42,094 nt of DNA from Deltaproteobacteria bacterium. GTDB lineage: Bacteria; Myxococcota_A; UBA796; SXON01. The DNA is taken from the NCBI GenBank assembly GCA_947484175.1, contig CANKOI010000032.1:1-42094 (forward strand), written 5' to 3'. The notes under the pieces were generated by a model that saw nothing but the letters and a program-made list of their open reading frames with translations, was not told the DNA's origin and searched no databases. This document shows, piece by piece, positions 25,453-32,708 of this stretch. Made by a program: the position numbers and the translations under genes. The number at the start of each line of letters is the position of its first letter. Within the stretch, counting starts at the first letter, position 1.

Positions 25453-25871
25453 TGCGCCTGGTGCTCGACACGAACGTGCTGGTGAGCGCGCTCCTGTTCC
25501 GGGGGCCGGCGAGCCGGCTTCGCGAATACTGGCGCACGGGTGACGTCGTGTTGCTGATCAGCGACGCCACGTTGGCGGAGTTGGCGCGGGTGTTGTGCTA
25601 CCCGAAATTCCGGCTCGGGCTTCGCGAGGCTGAATCGATCGTAGCCAGCGAGATCCTGCCGTTCAGCGTGCGCGTGGAGCCCGCGCGCGCCCCTCCCGCG
25701 TGCCGGGATTCGGACGACGACGAATTCCTCTGGTGCGCCAGAGATGGCCGCGCCGATGCGCTGATGACCGGCGATCCGGACCTGCTCGCGCTCGCACCCG
25801 CTTGGTCGGGGGTCAGAATCCTGTCGGTCGCGCAGGTGGTTGCGGTTCTGGGAGAAGCTGGCGCGGGGTGA
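25452..25871 (+). CDS. PIN-domain toxin (COG1569-type putative RNase)
   Basis: 139 residues. PIN-domain acidic residues are present: RLVLDTNVLVSALLF (Asp6), SDATLAELARVL (Glu near 45), DSDDDEFLWCARDGRAD (Asp cluster near 88-92) and LMTGDPDLL (Asp near 107). It should be a metal-dependent RNase neutralised by the AbrB-type antitoxin encoded directly upstream. Length and residues are complete, so this is the one pair in the island that looks intact. An inverted repeat follows at 25890. Confidence 0.88.
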   Translation: MRLVLDTNVLVSALLFRGPASRLREYWRTGDVVLLISDATLAELARVLCYPKFRLGLREAESIVASEILPFSVRVEPARAPPACRDSDDDEFLWCARDGRADALMTGDPDLLALAPAWSGVRILSVAQVVAVLGEAGAG

Positions 25872-25889
25872 GGCTTCTCGCAGCGCGGC

Positions 25890-25935
25890 GCGACCGAAGT
25901 CGCAGGGTGGCGGCTCACCCATCGACTTCGGTCGC
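25890..25935 (+). terminator. 13-bp perfect inverted repeat after the PIN toxin
   Basis: Positions 25890-25902 pair without mismatch with 25923-25935 around a 20-nt loop. There is no T run, so it may be a hairpin terminator of high-GC type, an mRNA-stabilising end or a mobile-element remnant. The rest of the gap 25872-26028 holds nothing else clear apart from the ATAGAAT repeats before vapB. Confidence 0.45.
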
Positions 25936-26002
25936 AGTCCCGGCAACTGCACGCCGTCGGCGCACGAAGTCCGATTCGTGTCCACGCACGCCTCCACGGC
26001 GT

Positions 26003-26028
26003 ATAGAATCTGCCTGATGAGATAGAAT
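26003..26028 (+). promoter_or_regulatory. Two ATAGAAT direct repeats before vapB
   Basis: Identical heptamers at 26003-26009 and 26022-26028 are 19 bp apart, the second touching the ATG. The first contains TAGAAT, a good -10 hexamer, which would give a leader of only about 13 nt. There is no clear Shine-Dalgarno. They may be VapB binding sites. Confidence 0.4.
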
Positions 26029-26283
26029 ATGGCGCTGAGCATCAAGAGCCAAGAGGCGGATCGGCTGGCGCGGGAGTTGGCCGCTCGCACCGGAGAGGGG
26101 CTCACCGAGGTGGTTGTGAACGCGCTGCGTGAGCGACTAAGGCGGGAGGTTGGGCGCACCGCGGTGCGCCCGCTTGCCGAGGATCTCCTCGAGATCGGTC
26201 GGCGCTGCGCGGCTCTCCCCGACCTCGACGCCCGGAGCGCCGACGACATCCTCGGCTACGACCGCGACGGCCTGCCGACCTGA
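26029..26283 (+). CDS. vapB: VapB-type antitoxin (Rv0623/PSK family)
   Basis: 84 residues: [20 protein letters not shown], then [20 protein letters not shown], a ribbon-helix-helix-like N terminus typical of this family. The C-terminal part ends with [13 protein letters not shown], the usual DDILGYDExGLP toxin-binding tail. Its TGA overlaps the toxin ATG. The antitoxin appears intact although its toxin is broken, so it could still act on related toxins or on its own promoter. Confidence 0.88.
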   Translation: MALSIKSQEADRLARELAARTGEGLTEVVVNALRERLRREVGRTAVRPLAEDLLEIGRRCAALPDLDARSADDILGYDRDGLPT

Positions 26284-26735
26284 TGGTGATCGACACCTCC
26301 GCCTTGGCGGCGATTCTGCTCGGTGAGCCCGAGGGCTCGGTGTTCGCCCTGGCCATCGCCGAGGCCTCGGTGCGTCTCGTCTCGGCCGCAACGCTGCTCG
26401 AGGCCTCGATTGTGCTCGAAAGCAAGCGGGGCGAGGCAGGCGGCCGCGAGCTCGACCTCCTCCTTCACCGCGCGGCCGTGGTGGTGGTTCCGGTCACGCC
26501 GGCGCAAGCCGAGCTTGCCCGCGCCGCGTGGCGGCGTTTTGGCAAGGGCCGGCCCCTCGACGGCGGGGCAGATGGCGGGACTCATCGCCGCCATGAACTA
26601 CCTGTCGCGGGCGTAGGGGCCGTAGCTACTCGTGACGCTCGACAAGGACTTTGGCGAGCTCGCGATCGTCAAGGGCGCGCCGCACGCGGGCATCGTTCCC
26701 CTGGTCCTCGAGCGCCGGGCGATTCTCACCGTTGA
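26283..26735 (+). pseudogene. VapC toxin, C-terminally disrupted
   Basis: The first 90 or so residues are a normal Vap[18 protein letters not shown] (Asp4), AATLLEASIVLES (Glu near 40), up to AAWRRFGKGR near position 26552. The expected continuation (LNFGDC, YALA, LLFKGDDF) with the remaining catalytic acids is missing, and the open frame runs on as arginine-rich shadow. In another frame the bases after the break read STAGQMAGLIAAMNYLSRA and stop at 26616. GLIAA resembles the end region of a different PIN family, which suggests a mosaic of two toxin genes. It is unlikely to be an active RNase. Confidence 0.7.
26595..26619 (+). repeat. 25-bp direct repeat, left copy
   Basis: Identical over 25 bp to 27699-27723. 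It encodes the ending NYLSRA-stop in both places, and the bases on either side of the two copies differ. Confidence 0.85.
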
Positions 26736-26772
26736 ACCGGAGCGTGTGCGCGTCCGGCTGCCCGGCCCCTGA
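26626..26772 (+). pseudogene. C-terminal remnant of a DUF5615-like (PIN-like) toxin
   Basis: Directly after a TAG the frame reads LLVTLDKDFGELAIVKG, PHAGIVPLVLERRAIL, VEPERVRVRLPGP and stops at 26772. LVTLDKDFGELA and PHAGIV are what I know as the conserved C-terminal half of DUF5615 proteins, which are about 110-120 residues with an N-terminal KFLVDENL segment. That N-terminal half is absent, so only the last 48 residues remain. Confidence 0.7.
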
Positions 26773-26821
26773 TTGGGGCGGATGCTGCCTTCCGTGAACG
26801 GCATGCGGGCCACGAGGTAGG

Positions 26822-26848
26822 TGGTCAGGTCGTCGGGCGACCTGACCA
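26822..26848 (+). terminator. Perfect 11-bp hairpin between toxin remnant and Phd-like gene
   Basis: TGGTCAGGTCG and CGACCTGACCA flank a TCGGG loop. The stem is strong and perfect. There is no T tract on either side, so its role as a terminator is uncertain; an operator or element end is also possible. The rest of the gap 26773-26926 holds nothing I recognise. Confidence 0.5.
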
Positions 26849-26926
26849 AGGATGTGGAGGGCTGGCTTTCCGATCGCGGCGTTCGCTCAACCCCGTGGTA
26901 TGGTTAGCTTGAGGCGGGAGCGTGTC

Positions 26927-27157
26927 ATGAGTGCAGCGAAGGCCACGAACTTGAAGATGGAGAAGCTTCCCTCCGACGTTCGGGCCGCCCTCCAGCGCGG
27001 CGAGACCGTCGCGATCTCGGGCGCGGAAGGGCAGGTCGCTGAGTTGGTGCCGTTCCCGAGGGCGACACGTCGCCTCGGAGCGCTGGCCGGCCAGTCGGTC
27101 CTGGTTGGCGACATCGAGGCACCCACGAACGAACCGTGGGAGGCGATGCACGAGTGA
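26927..27157 (+). CDS. Phd/YefM-like antitoxin
   Basis: 76 residues from the ATG at 26927, which has GGGAG at good spacing; an ATG at 26900 would add nine residues. LPSDVRAALQRGETVAISGA followed by EGQVAELVPF resembles the Phd/YefM core (GETVxITRxGxPVAxLVP). The tail DIEAPTNEPWEAMHE is like the usual toxin-binding end. Its stop overlaps the toxin start as GTGA. Confidence 0.75.
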   Translation: MSAAKATNLKMEKLPSDVRAALQRGETVAISGAEGQVAELVPFPRATRRLGALAGQSVLVGDIEAPTNEPWEAMHE

Positions 27158-27546
27158 AGGTCGTTCTGGATACTCACGCGCTGTACCACGCCGTGGACAG
27201 CCCCGGCGAGTTGACGGCGGCGGGCAGGTCGGCAGTCGAGGACCCGGCGAACGAACTGCTGATCTCAGCCATCACGGCATGGAAGTTCGGGTTGCACGCC
27301 CAGCACGGAAAGATCGAGTTTGCCGGCGGCGTGGACCGGTGGGTGGACGCGGCGCTCACCAGTCTCGGCGTGCGGGTGGTGCCTGTCGACGTTTCCATCG
27401 TGCGCCAGACGTTCAAGTTGGCCGGGTTTGACCGCAGAGACCCGGCGGATCGGATCGTCGTGGCGACCGCGCTCGTTGAGGATGCCGTGCTGGTTACGCG
27501 CGACGAGTGGATGGTGCGGTGGACCGGCGTTCGAACCGTGTGGTAG
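27154..27546 (+). CDS. PIN-domain VapC-like toxin with Glu-to-Lys change at a conserved acidic site
   Basis: 130 residues from a GTG at 27154. The first Asp is present (VKVVLDTHALYHAV), as are later acids (RRDPADRIVVATAL, LVTRDEWM). The segment ISAITAWKFGLHAQHGKIEF corresponds to the family pattern SAxSxWEIAxK, in which Trp-Glu supplies a conserved acidic residue; here it is Trp-Lys. Loss of this acid normally weakens or abolishes PIN nuclease activity, so this may be a disarmed toxin. It pairs with the Phd-like antitoxin upstream. Sequencing error would need to be excluded. Confidence 0.8.
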   Translation: MKVVLDTHALYHAVDSPGELTAAGRSAVEDPANELLISAITAWKFGLHAQHGKIEFAGGVDRWVDAALTSLGVRVVPVDVSIVRQTFKLAGFDRRDPADRIVVATALVEDAVLVTRDEWMVRWTGVRTVW

Positions 27547-27642
27547 TTGGCGACGAGGTCGGCGCGGTGTGTCGAGAGCGGGGCGTGGAGCCGCCCGAGT
27601 GGGTCGGGCCCACGGGGAGCCCGACGCTTGGCGCTCCGGGTG

Positions 27643-27720
27643 CGGCTGATGATCGAGTCGCCGGCGCCGTTCAAGATCGGGAACGTTTTTGTGCCGGAGA
27701 ACTACCTGTCGCGGGCGTAG
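27643..27720 (+). pseudogene. C-terminal remnant of an unrecognised protein ending in NYLSRA
   Basis: Reads [17 protein letters not shown], then PENYLSRA and stop at 27720. It looks like a genuine protein end because the motif is coherent and its last codons recur at 26595. Just upstream another frame reads [13 protein letters not shown], which may be part of the same gene after a frameshift. I recall ESPxPFxxxN-type endings in small genes near toxin-antitoxin loci but cannot name the family. The gap 27547-27745 contains only this. Confidence 0.45.
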
Positions 27721-27723
27721 GGG
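27699..27723 (+). repeat. 25-bp direct repeat, right copy
   Basis: Same 25 bp and same strand as 26595-26619. The two copies start 1104 bp apart and enclose the DUF5615 remnant, the hairpin and the Phd-like/PIN pair. Confidence 0.85.
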
Positions 27724-27745
27724 GGCGCCTACGCGGCGCCGCCGG

Positions 27746-28087
27746 TCAGGGTACCGTGCGGGCCACACGGAATCCGACGCCCCAGCTTTGGAAACTCGGA
27801 ACGTTGGTGCTGCGGCTTGCGCCCCTGAGTTCGGAAGTGTTGAACCAGCCGCCTCCGCGGAGCAGCGTGTAGGTGGCACTGGTCGGGCCCTCGGGGTCGA
27901 TAGCCGCAGCCGAGCCGTACGTTGTGTACCAGTCATTCACCCACTCGTTGACGTTCCCGCTCATGTCGTACAGCCCGCACAAATTAGCGGACTTCCCACC
28001 CACCTCATGTGTCCGCCCGGAGCTGTTGGCCGCGCCCCACGCCACCGTCGACGCAGTGTCGGAACCCGCGTAGGTGAGATCGGTCGC
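27746..28087 (-). pseudogene. C-terminal fragment of an FGE/SUMF1-like domain
   Basis: About 113 residues of a well-preserved FGE-like domain: ATDLTYAGSDTASTVAWGAA, SANLCGLYDMSGNVNEWVND, DPEGPTSATYTLLRGGGW, and the end WGVGFRVARTVP. The N-terminal half (MGS opening and LPTEAEWE block) is missing. The frame upstream of about 28087 turns into arginine-rich shadow, and the lectin ORF's stop lies only 43 bp away. It is therefore the remainder of a larger gene joined to foreign sequence. The copper-cysteine pair of true FGEs is absent (RGGGWFNTSEL). Confidence 0.75.
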
Positions 28088-28130
28088 GAGCGGGTGGGCT
28101 CGGCGCTGGGGAAAGGCGCACCGGTCGGAG

Positions 28131-28472
28131 TCACCCCTCGCAGATGAAGGCCGTCTCCCCCGAGCACAACGCGTCGCGATACCCCTGGCTGCCACCCTGA
28201 TTGAAGTCCGCGCAGTTCTCCCCGCGGCCTCCCTGCGGTTCGCCCGCCTGCCAGTCATCGTACCCCGCCTCCCCGGTCACCCACACCCAGGAGCCCTCGC
28301 TGGCTTGGTCCGAGTAGCCAATCCACGGGATGGTGGAGCCATGGTAAACGTAGTCCGAGTTGAGGGTGCTGTTGATGAAGCTCCATTCTGCGGAGGTGTT
28401 GATCACGGCAAGGGTTTCCCCCCTGTCTTCGCAATACAACTCGGCATCGTTCCACGACAGGCCGAAGGTCAT
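28131..28472 (-). pseudogene. C-type-lectin-like domain, split from the Ig-repeat ORF by an in-frame TAG
   Basis: 113 residues counted from the first ATG; three more codons (HFC) connect to the upstream TAG. The fold is a C-type lectin-like domain: CMTFGLSWNDAELYCEDRGE, LAVINTSAEWSFINSTL, WIGYSDQASEGSWVWV, GEPQGGRGENCADFN and the end ETAFICEG. It is in the same frame as the PKD/Ig-repeat ORF, separated by only TAG at 28482-28484. Lectin domains of this type normally begin YxFC just before the first helix, so the stop falls at the natural junction. On its own it has no signal peptide or plausible ribosome site and is probably a separated 3' piece. Confidence 0.75.
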
Positions 28473-28481
28473 ACAGAAGTG

Positions 28482-30536
28482 CTACATGGACGACCCGTTC
28501 ACGTTGATGTCATACGAGTATGCCGCGGTAACCGTCGCGGACGCAGTTGCTCGCTCGGCGCCGTCGGAAACCTCCACCTCACAAGTCCAAACCTCCTCCG
28601 CCGCCACGTCCGTCCCGTCCACCACGCTCTCCATCGCCGCGTCCGTCGCCGAGGTGTACGCCACCCCGTCCACGTCCCACCCAAATGTGTACGAAATGGC
28701 GTCGCCGTCGTCGTCCGTACTCTCCGTGGTCACGGAGCAGGTGAGGTCGTCGCCCGCATGGACCTCGTCTGGGTAGAAGGTGACATCCATCGCCTCTGGT
28801 GCCGTGTACCCCGTGTTCACGGTCATGGTGCCAGAGAGCGCTCCGCTCCCGGTGTAGGTTTGACCGACGTACCCGATCGCCGTCCCAAACCCCGCGTCCG
28901 TCGGGAGCCCCGTTAGCCCGTAGTAGAATCGGACGCCCGACGTGCACGTCGTGGCCCAACCGAACGCGTAGTAGGTGCCCTCGCTGACGACAACGTCCAC
29001 ATCCCCCGCGCTCTGGTAGGCCGCAGAGCTGCTGATGCTGTTCCCGGTGGAACTCCATTCGAGCGTCCACGCCCCGGTGCTGCCAGAGGAGGACGACAAT
29101 ACGAAGTAGTCGATCGACGTGCAGGTCGAGCCGGACTGGTACACGCCAAAGGTCGCGAGCGTGCCTGAGCGCTCGGCGAGTACGATGTCCGCGTACAGGT
29201 ACGCTTGGTTCAAGTCCGCGTAGCTCGTCGTCGCGCCGAGCTCGGCGTAGACCTCGCCGAACACCTCCACCCCCGGCGCCGTCGGCGCCGTGTTGTCCAC
29301 GGTGACGCTGCTGCTGGTCAGGGAGTCGGTGTCCGCGCCGTCGTCGGCGGTCACCTCGACGTACACCTCCTCGTCGCGGTCGAAGTACGACGCGCCGGAG
29401 AGCGAGGCGCTGGCGCCGCTGCGGGCGAGTACGCCGTCCACGTACCAGTCGTACGTGAGGGTCAACGCGTCCCCGTCGGCGTCGCTGCTCACGACGGTCG
29501 CGGTGAGGGTGTCGTTGGTGGCCACGGCGCTCGGCGAGAGCGTGACACTGCTCACGACGGGCGCGGTGTTGCCGATGGTGACGCTGGCGCTGTCGGTGTC
29601 GGCGTCGGTGTCGCTGGCCGTGGCGGTGCAGGTGACGGTGTCGCCGGGGTCCTCGGCGGAGGTGAGGGTGACCGACGCGCCTGTCGCACCGGTGGACCAC
29701 GCGTAGCTGAGCGTGGGGCTGCCGCCGTCGGCGTCGGTGCTGCTCGCCGAGCAGGTGAGGCTGTCGCCGACGCCCCCGGATGCGGGCGCGATCGACACGG
29801 TGGTGACGACGGGCGCGGTGTTCTCGATCGTCAGCGTGTTGGAGGTGACCGCCGCGCCGGCGGCGGTGCCGTCGCTCGGGGTAACGACACAGGCCACGTC
29901 GTCGCCGGCGTCGAAATACGTGCCGGTGAGCGTGCGGGTGGTCGGGGCCGCGCGGGAGCCGTTCACGGTCCAGGCGTAGGTGTAGGAGAAGGTGGTGGTG
30001 CCGTCGATGTCGGTGGTGGTGCCGGCGGTGCAGGTGAGCGTGTCGCCCTCCTGCGCGGGGTCGGGCGTGAGGGTGACACTTGCGAGAACGGGCGGGGTGT
30101 TGTCGACGGTGACGCTCGCGGAGAGCGCGCTGCCGGTGTCGGTACCGTCGTCGGGGGTGACGGTGCAGGTGACGATGTCGCCCGAGGCGAACGCTCCCGA
30201 CAGCGTGCTGGCGGTCCCCACGGTTGCGCCTCCGATCGTCCAGTCGTAGCCGCTCTGATCCACGTCCCCGTCCGCGTCGTCGTACCCCGCGTAGCTGCAC
30301 GTGAGCGTGCTCGAAACGGTGGGTCTGGCCGGGCTCACGGACACCGCCGTGACCGAGGGCTCGCTGTTCTCGATGGTGACCGTGTTCGACGTGCGGGTGG
30401 TGCCATCGTCGGTGCCGTCGGTCGGCGTGGCGGTGCAGCTCACGGTGTCGCCGTGCGCAAAGTACACGTCTTCGAGTGTGTCGCTGTCGAAGCCGAGGGA
30501 AGCGCCGGAGACGGTCCAGTCGTAGACGACCGCCAC
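28482..30536 (-). CDS. PKD/Ig-repeat surface protein, 5' truncated and ended by an amber codon
   Basis: 684 codons. It contains one partial repeat, four repeats of about 85-95 residues of the form PxVxxVxLxP, DTLTC, DADGD, Y-W-V-G, DxVxCxVTxxDGxDTG, then an unrelated region of about 170 residues (LNQAYLYADIVLAERSGTLA) and a last repeat (DVTFYPDEVHAGDDLTC). These are extracellular tandem beta-sandwich domains. The ORF opens on a GTG inside a repeat, has no signal peptide, and the same frame is stopped by TGA about 60 bp upstream. The 5' end is therefore lost. The 3' end is a TAG, after which the frame continues into the lectin domain. Probably a decayed adhesin-like gene; the long intact frame argues that decay is recent. 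Confidence 0.75.
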   Translation of the reverse strand: MAVVYDWTVSGASLGFDSDTLEDVYFAHGDTVSCTATPTDGTDDGTTRTSNTVTIENSEPSVTAVSVSPARPTVSSTLTCSYAGYDDADGDVDQSGYDWTIGGATVGTASTLSGAFASGDIVTCTVTPDDGTDTGSALSASVTVDNTPPVLASVTLTPDPAQEGDTLTCTAGTTTDIDGTTTFSYTYAWTVNGSRAAPTTRTLTGTYFDAGDDVACVVTPSDGTAAGAAVTSNTLTIENTAPVVTTVSIAPASGGVGDSLTCSASSTDADGGSPTLSYAWSTGATGASVTLTSAEDPGDTVTCTATASDTDADTDSASVTIGNTAPVVSSVTLSPSAVATNDTLTATVVSSDADGDALTLTYDWYVDGVLARSGASASLSGASYFDRDEEVYVEVTADDGADTDSLTSSSVTVDNTAPTAPGVEVFGEVYAELGATTSYADLNQAYLYADIVLAERSGTLATFGVYQSGSTCTSIDYFVLSSSSGSTGAWTLEWSSTGNSISSSAAYQSAGDVDVVVSEGTYYAFGWATTCTSGVRFYYGLTGLPTDAGFGTAIGYVGQTYTGSGALSGTMTVNTGYTAPEAMDVTFYPDEVHAGDDLTCSVTTESTDDDGDAISYTFGWDVDGVAYTSATDAAMESVVDGTDVAAEEVWTCEVEVSDGAERATASATVTAAYSYDINVNGSSM

Positions 30537-30572
30537 CGCGTCGCCGTCCGCGTCGGAGGTGGCGTCAATCTT

Positions 30573-30654
30573 CCCGATCGGGCTTGTTGACCATCCTCCG
30601 AATCCCGATCAGGAACCTGTGCCATCCACGAGCGTCGCCAGATTCCCGATCGGG
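30573..30654 (+). repeat. Three copies of the palindrome CCCGATCGGG at a gene break
   Basis: Exact copies at 30573-30582 and 30645-30654 and a one-base variant (CCCGATCAGG) at 30604-30613. They lie in the 148-bp gap between the truncated Ig-repeat ORF and the acyltransferase, where the Ig coding similarity ends. Nothing else is seen in this gap. Confidence 0.6.
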
Positions 30655-30684
30655 CACACGGCTCCGGGCACCCTCCGCCCCGGC

Positions 30685-31611
30685 TCACGCCACGGCCGGT
30701 CCCTCGGGGCGGGGCCGGTGCTCAGGGGGGAGGAGCTGCGCGAGCGCGGCGTGCGTACTTTCGAGCCCCCCCCACTTTCCCGGAAACGCAGCGGGGGTGA
30801 GGCTCGGCCCGAAACGGAGCGATACCGGCGCCCGTTGCATCAAGCTCGCGCCGAGGGGAAACACCGCGTCTCCGCCTGTCTGCGCCAACGGCAGCACCTC
30901 CACGCCGGGAATGGCGAGGTAGCGGGCGGCTGCGCGCAGGAAGGGCTGCAGCCGCCCATCGCGGGAGCGCGTGCCTTCGGGGTAGAGCAGCACGATGTAG
31001 CCGGCGTCCATGAGCCGTTCGCAGTCGGCGATCGTTTCGAGCGCGATCGTGGCCAGCTCCCGCGGGCTCAGGCTGCCCTGCTCCGAGGCCACCATGCTGG
31101 ACTGGGCGGTCTTGCGCGTGTTCAGCGCGATGGCGGCCATCCGGCGCCACGGCTCGGTGTACACCTTGGGCCCCGCGATCGCGACGAGGCGGTCGGCCAC
31201 CGCGGCATGCCCGGTGAGCGCCATCACCGCATCGGTAGCCTGGGTGTCGGTGTAGGAGAGGTGGTTGCAGACGATCAGGCGGCGGGCGCTCGAGGAGGCG
31301 CAGAAGGCGCGTACGTGGCCCTCGCCCTCGAGCTGCCAGGGCTGCACGACCGCGGCCATGTAGGCGCGGGTCACGCTGCGGGCGAGCGGGTCGGCGGGGT
31401 GGAGGCGCCAGCCTTCGCCCGCGTGGAGGAAGGTGTTGCGCAGGGCGGCGATGTCTTCGTCCGTGGCACTTGCCACGATCATGGCGAGCTGTTCGGCGAG
31501 GCCGGCCTGCTCGGGCGCCGCGACGTCGAGGTGGCTGGCAATCCACGCCGGCAGGGTGCTGCGGATCGTCGAGATCGGCAGGGCCGCGAGCGTGTCGATC
31601 GTGAGTTCCAT
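30685..31611 (-). CDS. PlsC-like lysophospholipid acyltransferase
   Basis: 308 residues. The acyltransferase motifs are NHLSYTDT (NHxxxxD, near residue 117), the YPEGTRSRDG block (PEGTRS) near 215 and a later VEVLPLAQTGGDAVFP. The N-terminal 90 residues (PAWIASHLDVAAPEQAGLAE) are an extra helical region of no known family. It would transfer an acyl group to a lysophospholipid or a related acceptor at the inner membrane. It bounds the accessory island on the right and diverges from the DUF1704 gene. Confidence 0.85.
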   Translation of the reverse strand: MELTIDTLAALPISTIRSTLPAWIASHLDVAAPEQAGLAEQLAMIVASATDEDIAALRNTFLHAGEGWRLHPADPLARSVTRAYMAAVVQPWQLEGEGHVRAFCASSSARRLIVCNHLSYTDTQATDAVMALTGHAAVADRLVAIAGPKVYTEPWRRMAAIALNTRKTAQSSMVASEQGSLSPRELATIALETIADCERLMDAGYIVLLYPEGTRSRDGRLQPFLRAAARYLAIPGVEVLPLAQTGGDAVFPLGASLMQRAPVSLRFGPSLTPAAFPGKWGGLESTHAALAQLLPPEHRPRPEGPAVA

Positions 31612-31673
31612 CGCGCCGCCGTTAGCCCGAAAGCGGGTGGGCCGCTCACCCTCGACTCGGCTACACCCCCGCG

Positions 31674-32708
31674 GTGATCCTCCCCCCCGCGCTCCACCGC
31701 GCCGACGAGGCGTTGAGCGCGGTGCAGGCTCGGCTGGAGCCCTCCCGGTTCCTCAATCCGGTCGACGAGGTGGAGGCCCGATCCCGCTTCCTTCGGGGCG
31801 GCCCGGTGCAGTTCACCTACCATCCGCTCCGCAACGCCGACGACCTGCTGCGGAGCTGCGACAGCATCCGCCCGCCCGCTCACCCCTTGGGGGAGGAGGT
31901 GCAGGCGGCGGCGGACGATGTGCGGTTGGGGATCGTGGCCCTCCGCGACCGAACCCCGGAGTCCTTCGAAGCGCTCGCCGTGGCGTCGGGTTGGTGGGAC
32001 CAAGCCGAGGCGCCCACGTCGCCGCCGCCTCCCGCGCGCGCCCCCGACCCGCGGGTGCTGCTGTTGCCCGAGATCGTCTCCGCGTTTGAGCGTGCGCTGG
32101 CGGAGCGCCGCTTCACCACGTGGAGGGTGGTCACCGACCCGGTGATGAGCGCGCGGGTGGTGGTGGACAGCCCCCGCCGCTTGGTGCGCGTGAACCCGCG
32201 CGCCGTCGTGTCGCCCACCGACATGCAGGCGCTGGTGGCGCACGAGATCGGGGTGCACGTGGCCCGCTCGGAGGCGGGGGCGCGCCAGCCGCTGCGCATC
32301 TTCAGCACCGGCCTCGCGCGCTCCTTGGCCACGGAGGAAGGCCTCGCGTTGCGGGCGGAAGGTCTTGCCTGCGGGCTCCCCGAGGGCACGGCGAACCGGC
32401 TCGCGCTGCTGGCCGCCGCTGCCCGCCGCGCCCGCGACCAAGGGTTTACCGGCCTCTACCGCGGCCTCGAGCCACTCATCGGCGCCGAGGGCGCCTGGAC
32501 CACCTGCCTGCGCGTGAAGCGCGGACTGCGCGACCCCGAGCTACCGGGCGTGTACGCGAAGGACCGGGTGTACTGGCTCGGCTGGTGCGCCGTGACCCGG
32601 TTTGAGTCGGCCGGCGGCGATGTCGGGCTTTTGGGCGTGGGCAAAGTGGGGCTCCACCACCCGGTGGCGGAGTGGATCGCGCGCGGCTGGCTCAGTCCAC
32701 TTGAATGA
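31674..32708 (+). CDS. DUF1704 / QEGLA-motif (MATCAP-like) metallopeptidase-family protein
   Basis: 344 residues from a GTG. The core is [15 protein letters not shown] with the zinc-type motif HExxxH (His190, Glu191, His195), followed by [20 protein letters not shown], whose EEGLA is the third-ligand region. This matches the DUF1704 family (flavohemoglobin expression-modulating QEGLA proteins), which shares its catalytic core with the animal tubulin tyrosine carboxypeptidase MATCAP. The bacterial substrate is unknown. The last 17 bp overlap the convergent NifU-domain gene. Confidence 0.82.
   Translation: MILPPALHRADEALSAVQARLEPSRFLNPVDEVEARSRFLRGGPVQFTYHPLRNADDLLRSCDSIRPPAHPLGEEVQAAADDVRLGIVALRDRTPESFEALAVASGWWDQAEAPTSPPPPARAPDPRVLLLPEIVSAFERALAERRFTTWRVVTDPVMSARVVVDSPRRLVRVNPRAVVSPTDMQALVAHEIGVHVARSEAGARQPLRIFSTGLARSLATEEGLALRAEGLACGLPEGTANRLALLAAAARRARDQGFTGLYRGLEPLIGAEGAWTTCLRVKRGLRDPELPGVYAKDRVYWLGWCAVTRFESAGGDVGLLGVGKVGLHHPVAEWIARGWLSPLE

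Noticed and set aside
26598-26849. Minus-strand ORF containing LTTYLVARMPFTEG
   Set aside because: It reads partly like protein, but it overlaps the DUF5615 remnant in antisense and matches no family I know.
26550-27750. Integron attC sites around the toxin-antitoxin cassette
   Set aside because: The 25-bp repeats lack the paired RYYYAAC/GTTRRRY core boxes, and no integrase is in the window.
28579-30300. 573-codon minus-strand ORF rich in Arg and His
   Set aside because: Frame-shifted shadow of the PKD/Ig-repeat ORF; the true frame shows clear repeats and conserved cysteines.
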